From the IMG/VR virus record IMGVR_UViG_3300023174_000310, positions 1 through 41,973 of that record: a stretch of 41,973 nucleotides of DNA. One strand, written 5' to 3'. Below the pieces are notes generated by a model that worked only from the letters and a program-made list of their open reading frames with translations, was not told the origin of the DNA and made no database searches. Origin of the DNA: a virus. The stretch's first letter is position 1, and each line of letters starts with the position of its first letter. Below, one piece after another: positions 14,168 to 22,200 of the stretch. A program made the position numbers and the translations under genes.

Positions 14168-14210
14168 ACCCTTTGCTAATACTTTACGGGTTGATGGTTA
14201 GCAAACCATC
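14168..14210 (-). other. Kissing-loop pair within the giant RNA
   Basis: Two adjacent hairpins have complementary loops. One is GATGG/CCATC (14193-14210) with loop TTTGCTAA; the other is ACCC/GGGT (14168-14191), whose loop holds TTAGCAAA (14172-14179 region). The eight loop bases are fully complementary. Confidence 0.6.
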
Positions 14211-14237
14211 CATAGAATCTTGTCTATGGTCAATAAA

Positions 14238-14269
14238 GATATCTCATGGGTATTTCACCGTGAGATACC
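14238..14269 (-). repeat. 32-nt covarying hairpin, copy B
   Basis: The minus strand starts GGTATCTCACGGTGAAATAC and ends CCATGAGATATC, followed by TTT. It sits at the tip of a longer helix made by AGAATCTT/AAGATTCT (14214-14284) and TATGGT/ACCATA. Middle-stem pairs T-A, C-G and A-T differ from A and C while pairing is kept. Confidence 0.75.
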
Positions 14270-14481
14270 ATAAGGGAAGATTCTGTGGTGTCATCGTATT
14301 AGTTGAGTAGTGTTCACGGTACTTGCATAGTTGAATCCTATGGTGGATAACCCTATGCAACACATAGCGACCTACTCTTTACGGTTCGCTTCCACAATCC
14401 TGCCTAGTTACGTGGGTAACAACTCCCGCCCGTGCTTTCTCCAATACTGAAATGGAGGGCGTGACCTACAGTACAGGGAAA

Positions 14482-14513
14482 GATATCTATGGGGTATCTC
14501 ACCCGTAGATATC
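14482..14513 (-). repeat. 32-nt covarying hairpin, copy A
   Basis: The minus strand starts GATATCTACGGGTGAGATAC and ends CCCATAGATATC, followed by TTT. The 8-bp base is perfect. It begins 7 nt after the stop of the 74-aa gene, marking the 5' edge of the large RNA region; it could also end translation-coupled transcription. Confidence 0.75.
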
Positions 14514-14519
14514 AGAAGA

Positions 14520-14744
14520 TCAGCGAATCACGATCATCTTATCCTTCGCATTCCACGACACAGGGGCAGCCTTGTCGATCAGGAGGATAGCCAACACCAC
14601 ACGCTTTCCGCTCACCTCATTAGGCTGTACACCATACTTGACAGACAGGAAGGATCGAACGCGGATAATGAACTCCGCGATACCCTTGCGACTACCGGAC
14701 AGATTCACCCATTCCTTGCGCCAGTCGATACGATGGTGATCCAT
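14520..14744 (-). CDS. Hypothetical protein (74 aa), GC-rich gene
   Basis: The product starts MDHHRIDWRKEWVNLSGSRK and ends NAKDKMIVIR. I chose the ATG at 14742-14744, preceded by GGAG; the long N-terminal extension of the frame is Arg/Leu-rich and overlaps the 94-aa gene, so it is rejected. The protein is basic with a helical middle (GIAEFIIRVRSFLSVKYGV) and a strand-like end. Base and codon use is far more GC-rich than in most of the phage. It lies between two structured RNA regions. No family is recognised. Confidence 0.65.
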   Translation of the reverse strand: MDHHRIDWRKEWVNLSGSRKGIAEFIIRVRSFLSVKYGVQPNEVSGKRVVLAILLIDKAAPVSWNAKDKMIVIR

Positions 14745-14776
14745 AGTGTCTCCATTTCTCCCATGAAAGGGATAAA

Positions 14777-14796
14777 CCCCGGTATTACTACCGGGG
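14777..14796 (-). terminator. Hairpin between two small genes
   Basis: The minus strand reads CCCCGGTA-GTAA-TACCGGGG, a perfect 8-bp stem with a GNRA-type GTAA loop, followed by TTTATCCCTTT. It lies in the 70-nt gap between the 94-aa and 74-aa genes. The T-tract is broken, so it may attenuate transcription or protect an RNA end instead of terminating fully. Confidence 0.55.
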
Positions 14797-14814
14797 AGAA
14801 TCCATGCCATTGGA

Positions 14815-15099
14815 TTAGAGGCCAAGGTCGATAGAGACAGACAGAGCCTCGGCCAACTTGCGGGCATTGCGAGCCTCAGCATTCTCCACACTAGCGGGAA
14901 TCGAAGCCTCCACGAAAGTCTGCCACGCAATCTGATTCGTGGTAATCGTGCAGCCAAAATAGTCTTCGATCTTGCCACGAATCACGGTAGCGTTGCGCTT
15001 ACCCTTGTTCGACAGAATCCCCGCCTTCACCAGCGCATTGAACACCTTCACGACACAGGCACGCTGATCAGCAATCGACAGACTGTTCCACTTGTTCAT
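14815..15099 (-). CDS. Hypothetical protein (94 aa), GC-rich gene
   Basis: The product starts MNKWNSLSIADQRACVVKVF and ends LAEALSVSIDLGL. The ATG at 15097-15099 is preceded by AAGGATTCCGA. It is helical and basic in the first half (NALVKAGILSNKGKRNATVI), with a possible DNA- or RNA-binding helix-turn-helix layout (GKIEDYFGCTITTNQIAWQT). Codon use is GC-rich, like the 74-aa gene and unlike the rest, suggesting the pair was acquired together with the surrounding RNA region. No family is recognised. Confidence 0.65.
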   Translation of the reverse strand: MNKWNSLSIADQRACVVKVFNALVKAGILSNKGKRNATVIRGKIEDYFGCTITTNQIAWQTFVEASIPASVENAEARNARKLAEALSVSIDLGL

Positions 15100-15124
15100 T
15101 CGGAATCCTTGCCCATTCCGGGCG

Positions 15125-15800
15125 GTTATAGTAACCCTATGCACCAGACCATCTGATGCATGGGATTCGATACCCTACCATAGCAGGATACCGAATCCCC
15201 CCCGAACAGGTTGCCAAGGATTCCTGATATTCACGCTGTATCTTTCGGGAACCATGCGGGTGCATGGACTCGGTACTCGACCATCGCTAGAAAAGAGCAG
15301 GAATCCACCCATTCGGGGAGGATCGGAAATAGTAAACATTGGCTGTACACTTGCATGGTAGCGGATTACGCCGAAGCATTACCATGCACGCCCATTTCGG
15401 GCAGCCTTGACCAGTCCACACACACTAGCGGCCCCCCGATCATGCGGGGGCCATTGCGCCTTTTGGGCACTAGGTGTAGAATCCGGGCCAACCATCCAGT
15501 CGCGTGGATGGAAAAACCGCGTAGGCGATACCCTCGACCTCGCATCGTGTGCATCACGCAGGGGATAACTGTTACCTTGTTGCCGCCCAACTAGCGCGGA
15601 GTCCAACATAGAGTACTGGTTTCACCACCCATGATGCCCTTGCGGGTCATTAGAGATCGTTGAATGTCGCATTTGCGCCCCACCCCCGCACAACTCGGGG
15701 GACACCCCATCATAGCGGATACCCAATTCCCCACTAAACCATTCCGAGGGTTTAGCGTTATCGGCCCCTTGGATGTAGGCCGTCCGATAACCTGCACAGG
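15125..15800 (-). ncRNA. GC-rich hairpin array, no credible gene
   Basis: Overlapping frames exist on both strands, but none has a ribosome site with a plausible protein. Instead there is a run of stems: GTTA/TAAC (15125-15135); ATGCAC.. (15139-15161); a 14-bp stem with a 10-nt loop (15162-15199); CCATGC-GGGT-GCATGG (15252-15267); TGCATGGT/ACCATGCA (15352-15388) holding GCG/CGC; GGCCCCC/GGGGGCC (15430-15452); CCATCC/GGATGG (15492-15511); CCCCCG/CGGGGG (15683-15701); CTAAACC/GGTTTAG (15734-15755); and GTTATCGG/CCGATAAC (15757-15791). The last two and many others abut without spacers. It may be one folded RNA or a terminal region. Strand is assumed from neighbours. Confidence 0.45.
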
Positions 15801-15901
15801 GCCGTGTCCGGTAACGCGAGGGGGGGCACGGGGGGACGCGCGCGGGGGATTTAGGGGGATACCCTCTTATAAATTTTTGACCCCTAAGCCGATTTTCCAA
15901 A

Positions 15902-15974
15902 CTCTCCCAGATGGACTTGAACCAACGACCCGAGAGTTAACAGCTCTCTGCTCTACCGACTGAGCTATAGGAGA
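15902..15974 (-). tRNA. tRNA-Asn (GTT)
   Basis: Acceptor TCTCCTA/TGGGAGA (one T-G pair), D-stem GCTC/GAGC, anticodon loop CTGTTAA (anticodon GTT), and T-arm with loop TTCAAGT. Discriminator G, no CCA. It is the first gene downstream of promoter P3 and stands alone, away from the other tRNAs, at the head of the structured-RNA region. Confidence 0.95.
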
Positions 15975-15979
15975 ATGTA

Positions 15980-16109
15980 CCCCTTAGGTATCTGGGGCTA
16001 CCGTAGGGGATTGTATTATTCAATTTATATCGAAATCGACCGGGATCATAGTGTAGTGTTATTTTGTATTGATTACAATGAATCCCCTTAGATCCCTTTC
16101 GGGAACTAA
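15980..16109 (-). other. Structured leader upstream of tRNA-Asn
   Basis: No gene. Three pairings are visible: CCCCT/AGGGG with inner GGTA/TACC (15980-16009); GGGGATT/AATCCCC (16006-16012 with 16081-16087), which competes with the first; and TTAG-A-TCCC/GGGA-A-CTAA (16088-16109). The competing stems could form alternative structures in a leader between P3 and the tRNA, or mark a processing region. The bases between are AT-rich. Confidence 0.4.
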
Positions 16110-16145
16110 AGGTATAAATACAAATATTTTAAAAACTATAGAATT

Positions 16146-16178
16146 CCCATAGGAGTATCTTAAGGATACCCCTATGGG
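16146..16178 (-). terminator. 13-bp hairpin after the late operon
   Basis: CCCATAGG/CCTATGGG and GTATC/GATAC stack with one A-C mismatch and a 5-nt loop, 27 nt past the stop of the 3435-aa gene. A T-run (TTTTT) follows about 10 nt later on the minus strand, so it is an imperfect intrinsic terminator. It also lies just downstream of P3 and would sit near the 5' end of that transcript as a stabilising hairpin. Confidence 0.55.
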
Positions 16179-16179
16179 A

Positions 16180-16198
16180 AATATCTATAGCTCCAACT
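16180..16198 (-). promoter_or_regulatory. Candidate phage RNAP promoter P3 (diverged)
   Basis: The minus strand reads AGTTGGAGCTATAGATATT. It shares AGTTGG-GCTA and the ATAG step with P1 and P2 but differs in the last third. It lies between the end of the late genes and the small-gene region, a natural promoter position. Weaker evidence than for P1 and P2. Confidence 0.4.
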
Positions 16199-16204
16199 AT
16201 TTGT

Positions 16205-19200
16205 TTACTGATTATTGGACATGTCTTTCAATAGGTTGGCCAAGTCTGTAGATACACCTTTATTATTGGTATATGTTATTGGTCTTTGTATTGAATTCTT
16301 TCTATCTTGTAAGAACTTGTTGGTTTCTTCTAGGTATCTAGCTCTATTATCCTTTAGTTTGTTTTCAATTTCTCTAGACTGAACTGGGACAATATTATGA
16401 TTACTAGTTACATTCTCAGGTTTATTAATATACTTATTCTTTCCTTTTTGGATAAGCTTAAGATATTTATTTAATGAGTTGTTTTCATCAATTACTTCTA
16501 GTTCTTGTAATAACCTAGCTGGTACTGCAACTGGGCTTTTATTGAATGTAATGTTATAAGGAATAATATCACCAAACTTGGCAATCATTTCTTCCTTAGA
16601 CATTTCACCACCCCTAGCTAATAATTCCTTACCAGAACCCATTGCCTTGCTTACATAAGCATTGAGTACACTAAAGGCTGGAGGAGAAATTGGGTTTGAG
16701 AATCCCTTGTAGGTTCCTCCAGTTAGTTCTGAGAAGGTAGCTAGCGTTCCTGAGAACAGGCCGGATAGAGAACCAAAGACTGGGAGTGTACTAGCCATTC
16801 TAAATACTGATGTACTTGGGTCTTTTAACTCTTCCTTAATATCTTTAACATCTCTGCCATTTAACCAATCTATTATAAGTTCAGACATATATGTTAAAGC
16901 TGAATATAGAATAACTATTTCAGCTAGAACAACTGTTGGTTTCTTTAGCTGTAGATTTTCAAGTACACCGCTTTTGAATGATTGTGACCATTGCAATAGC
17001 GATCTAATAAATCTACCAATACCAGTTTTAGAGGTAATTGAAATATCTTTATTTAATCCTCTTGATTCTGAAATTAAACCATCAGTTGAGATCTGTGTTT
17101 CAAGTGCGTACACGAAATCACTAAAGGCTTCATCTAATACTTCTTTTGGAATAGGACCAATGGGGCCAGTCATATAAGCATCTACCTTTGCTTGTAGTGC
17201 TGTTAGATTAAAGACTCCATTCTTGTTAGTTCCTGTTTGTTCCATGATATACTTTAGTGCCTTTAACTTATCAGCATCTAGTAATCTAAATCTCATAAAA
17301 GTTAAAGCATGATCCCAGTTACCACCAAACCCAGCTTCTCTAGCTAGTTTCTTTTGAAGAGCTGCTAATTGTCTATCTGCCTTTTCTGAAGTAATAGACA
17401 ACGCTTGTAGTCTTTCTAGTTCTGCTTTATTGGCTGGATTTTCCATTAATGCCAACAGTCTTAAAGCAGCTCCGTTTACAATATACTTAGCATTTCTTTG
17501 TGTAAATCTTCCTAGTGCAAAGTGTTTTGAAATACCAGTAATATACTTTACTGAACCAACTTCTACACCAAGATTACCTATTGTTTCAAGAGCAGCTGTT
17601 AGTTTATTGCTATCTTCTCTTGTCTTAGTCAATCTTTTCCACCAACTATCATTTAAAGATGGAACACCTGAAACGGAGTTTGTTTGTAAATATCTATCTT
17701 CAATTTCAGAAAGATAACTACGAATTCCGTGTACGGTTAAGAATGCTTGTTGTTTTAATGCTTCTGATGGTCTTCTATCTAAGAACATCTTAAATACACC
17801 AAACGCATTATTTATAGTTTCTTTAATACCAACTTCTGGTAGTGCTGTAATAACATTGATAAAGGATTCAGCAGTGCTACGAAGACCCCAACCCTGACCT
17901 GATGTTGCTCTTAGAATACCACCAGCAGATCTACTAAGTTGTTCTCCTGTCTCACCGTATGCAGACATAATGCGGGGATTTCTACCAGCATATTCAGCAT
18001 AATCTTCAGCGAGTCTTTTCATACCACCTTGAAGATCTTTCTGTAGTGATTCATTTGATCCAGCCATTCTCATTAGTAGTTTACTGGCTGCATCAAATAG
18101 TTCATAGATACGAACACCCTTTACACCAAGCATTCTATCCAGTTCTGCTTGTACTAATAATTCAAAACCTCTATGGTTAATTAGATTATCATAAGCAGCT
18201 AGTGGGTTGGTTCTGATAATATCTTTTATTAGAGGACTATTAAATACTTCCTTCCAATCAAGATTCTTAACAGCAAATCCTTGATTATCTCCACCCTTAC
18301 CAAATAATTGTAAGAATGCATTATCACCCATTTCTGGCTTTTGAATATATCTATGGTAATTACCTTCTCTTAATTTAAAGGCTAGTAGTTCTTCCATCAT
18401 AACTTGAAGAACTGGTTTTGTATTACCAAAGTTAGCCTTCCATTGATCTGCAATGTGAGTAGTAACTCCATCTACTGTTTCCATATATCTAGCTAAATCT
18501 CTTGGACTTAGATCGTCTACCTTTTCTGGAATAGCACAGATTACAATTTGACCTGTTGCTGGATCTTCATAAGAGAAGAACTTAGTATCAGCTTCTCTTC
18601 TAATTTCAGGAATCTTCTTAAGATCAGTACCGGGAGCATATCGTCTATTACCAGCCTTAGCCTCTAGTCTTGAAAGAGTATCAGCATCAAAACCAGTCTC
18701 TCCAATATGTAGTTGATCTCTACCTTCCTTACCACGGTTTGTTAATGGGTTTGATTCTGTATCCCATAACCAACCCATAGCAAGCATAATACTACGATCT
18801 AATGTTTCATCGTTTCTAATAGTATCTTTTCTTACTCTAACCATTTCATCAACGATTTGAGTACGGTCATTCTTAGTTACTTTATCACGATCAAATGTTA
18901 GTGCAAAGTAATTTTCGGCTGGAACTGGATTACCAGCGTCATCCTTAATACTAATCCATTCAGTAGAATTTTCTAGATCTAGGATGAACTTATTTCTACG
19001 AATTGTTTCATCTCTTAGATTCTTTGCTGAAGTAAAGACAGCATCAATGTATGCTGGTTGAGCAGCTGAGTTAATAGCAAGAACTGCTGTTTGAATATCT
19101 GCTCTTTGTAGTGGTCGTTTAGTTGATACTAAAGATTTAACAATTTCTAGTTCAACTGCTTGCATTACTCGTAGATCTCCTGTTTGAATAGCAAGATCTC

Positions 19201-22200
19201 TGTTTAGTGTAATTAAAGCTCTCTTTGATCTTTGAACCTGATTAGCAACACCTTCCCAAGTTTTAAATGCGTGTGTACCAGACTTTACTAACTGGTGTGT
19301 CATTACCTTTCCGTTTTCTGCCATTGAAGAAAGCCATCGTAGTAGGTTGTTCATACTACGAAGAGTTTTGCCTTCACCAGTAGCAAATGAGGTAAGACCA
19401 GACATCCAACTTAGTGTTTTTCTAAATGCGTTTCTATTTGTCTTTTCAGATCCTCTAAACAAACTAGCAATCCAGTTAGTAGATCTAAATACTTCTGTAT
19501 GCTCTGTTGCTAGGTTATTTAAGAAGTTAATTAAGATACCTTGTGTTGGTGGTAGCTTTTCTGGTTCTATATCAATTAGTACACCCAAACCTAAATCTCT
19601 TTTAGCAGATTCAATATCTACTTTTACTTTTGCTCCAGCATAAGTTTGTGCTGCATAACTACCCTTTTTCATTCTAACTTTATCAGGATAATTTAGTGTA
19701 ATGTTATCTGCACTAAATACAAAATCATGTGGAGATGGTGGTCTAGTAAACTCTGGTAACTCTGTGCCATATCTTGCGTTATAAGACGCAATAGCTTGAT
19801 CAGTCTTTGCTTTTGCAAAGTCTAGAATTTGATCCATAGTCTTTACTGAGATTTGTTCAGTTGGAGTACTTCTTGCATCTAGTTCTTTTGCAATTTCAAT
19901 ATCATAGTATGACCAGAAAATATTATTAATTGTTTCAAACCTAGTACCAAACTTTTCTTGATTAATATTAGAAATTGTTGAATAGATGTTATATACTTTA
20001 TCTAAGAAGTGTAAGAATTGATCTGGAATTGTTTCAATCTTTTTACCAAGATTTTCTCTTAATCCAGAAGTAATTCTATGGAAGTTAAGTAGTAGAATCT
20101 TAACAAACTTAGGATCTGTTCCAGAGTTTCTAAGTAAAGATTCTCCAGCCATCATCTGAGCATCAAACTTATCTACATCATTAAGAACAACTGTTTCAGC
20201 TTTTCCTGCTTTAATTTTTGGATCAGTAGCTGGTGTTCTACCAGTCTTTGGGTCCATATCAACAGGAAGTTTTTCTGGATTAACTACTGGCTTATCTATA
20301 ATAACTTTTGGATCGTCAGCTACAGGAGGTTCTATTGGTTTTCTTATTACTGGTAGTCTACTAGTTGTATCAAGCGTTGTTTCTTTCTTAACTACACCTT
20401 CTTTAGTTGGAACAACAGCTACAGTTTTCTCTTTTTTCATAAAGCTAACTAAATCAATATTTTGTTCTTTTAAAATATCAATTAATGTTGTTTCTGGTGT
20501 TTCAGATTCTTTTACAATAGAAATTAAAATATCTTTTTCTAAACCAAAATCAGAAAATCGTTCTTCTGGTGTTGCTTCTAAAGCAGAAATAATATCTGGT
20601 TTATCTAAAACTAAAGTTAATGTTCTAGTAGTACTTTTAACCTTTGTTGTACTTACAAAAATTGGTTCAGTTTTATCTGCTGATACAGTTACTTTATCTT
20701 CTGGTAATAGTACAGAACCACCTTTAATTGAATCATCTTTAGTTTCACCAGAAACAAACATAACAGTTTCTCCAACTTCAGTTTTAACTTCTGGCATTGC
20801 TACTGGAAGTTCAGTTGTTTCTTTTGAAATAGCAGCTTCAATATTAGTTCTAATTTTTCTAGATGCTTCTAGTTTTGCTCTAGCTTCTTCTAATGAAACA
20901 ACCTTTGGTTTTTCTTCACCACTAAGAATAGCATCAGACTTTTTGGCAAGAACTGCTTTTGCTGTTTCTGTAATATTTTCAGTTAAAGATGTTGGTCTTA
21001 CTTCGTCATTAACAAGTTTAATTTCTCCATCAATCTGCTGTACTTGTTTTCTTAAAGCAGCCTTAGCATTCATTACTTGTTTATCAGTAATTCCAAGTAG
21101 TTTTGCAATACCCTTATCAGTTACTTCTGGGTTGTTTTGTTTAGCAATTAAATACTTAGAAACTATATCCTTTACATTTGGCGATAGTGTTGTTTGTGTA
21201 ACAATAGAAAGAACAGTTTCTGCTTGTTCTTTAGAAATTGGTTTACTACTTTCAACCGCTATTCTTGCATCAGGAATATTAATTTCTTTTCCATCTTCTC
21301 TAACAAGACCATAAGAAACTTTTTGTGCTTTGCGCTTTTGTTTTACCGCAGCTTCTTTTGCTACATTATTAGCAAAACCAAAAGCATAATTAAACTTTTC
21401 TTTTTCTGTAGTCATCTGAGACAAGGCAGCATTAACCTTATCTCTATTCATAAGAATTTTTTCAATGACTTTTTGTACTAGGTCTTCTACAGATTCTGTT
21501 TTAATACCACTCCAGTTATCTTTTAAATACTTTCTAATACTAGCACCAAGTTTTGTTTTTGCTGTTACTTTTAGACCGGATACTCCAGCTTCTCTTTCTT
21601 TTTTAGTAGATACTGTTTTAGTTACAACCTCTCCAATCATAGTTACAAAGGTATCAGCATCTTTAATTTGACCAATGTCTTCTGTTATGTATGTATCAGG
21701 AATTTTAACTTCTTCTTGTTTATCTGGTACTTCTACAACCTTTTCAACTAGCTTTCTTTCTTTCTTAATCTTCTTTTTCTTTTCATCAACAAGAAGACCA
21801 GATAGTGCTTTAGCAAATCCATCAATATCTGGATTTTCTTTTGCTGCATTTAATAGCTGTGCTTCAAATGCTTTATCTGTTTCAAGACGCTGGAAAACTG
21901 GTTGTAGGCTAAATACCTTACCTACTTCTGTGTCTTTCATGTAAGTTTCTAGTAAATACTTAATAATACTATTTTCAGTAGTTGTATCTAATAAAGCATT
22001 TATAAGAGTATCAAAATCTTTAATACCATGTGGTTGGTTTGGGTTTCTAGATAATTTGGTTACTATTATATTATCATTAAATACAAATTCTCTTGCAAAT
22101 CTTTCTTCAATACCGGATAGAATTAAGTTTTCTGTGCTTTGATATAACTTGTGATCAATAGTAATTCCAGTATACTCTGCAATATTATTTAATACATCTT

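Larger units (their letters stand above)
13430..14516 (-). ncRNA. Giant structured noncoding RNA candidate
   Basis: About 1.1 kb without a credible gene, packed with pairing. Perfect or near-perfect stems include GTTATCTCTA/TAGAGATAAC (13851-13890), CCCATTCA/TGAATGGG (13781-13808), TGATCTATTG/CAATAGATCA (around 13707-13771), CTGATCC/GGATCAG (13645-13675), AGAATCTT/AAGATTCT (14214-14284), TGTTTGGG/CCCAAACA (about 14098-14126), TATTGG/CCAATA (13981-13999), ACGCTC/GAGTGT (13960-13976) and TATTCC/GGAATA (13471-13486). An 8-bp kissing loop and two pseudoknots tie these together. Three copies of one 32-nt hairpin punctuate it. Size, loop-loop contacts and tRNA-containing phage context recall GOLLD and ROOL RNAs. 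The strand follows the surrounding genes; the exact ends are unknown. Confidence 0.65.

Noticed and set aside
14745-14978. N-terminal extension of the 74-aa gene (frame open to 14978)
   Set aside because: The extension is Arg/Leu-rich, crosses a perfect hairpin and overlaps the 94-aa gene; a good ribosome site precedes the internal ATG.
15092-15963. Several overlapping ORFs on both strands in the GC-rich array
   Set aside because: High GC removes stop codons; products are Pro/Arg-rich, lack ribosome sites and overlap each other. Hairpin structure explains the region better.
15989-16010. Plus-strand CTGGGGCTACCGTAGGGG resembles the promoter core
   Set aside because: It is one arm of a leader hairpin, needs a gap to align with P1/P2, and would transcribe antisense to the giant gene with no plus-strand gene in reach.
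12540-16200. Group I intron or CRISPR array
   Set aside because: No interrupted gene flanks the region, no intron core or endonuclease was recognised, and the three repeats are spaced 244 and 629 nt apart, not at the short regular intervals of a CRISPR array.
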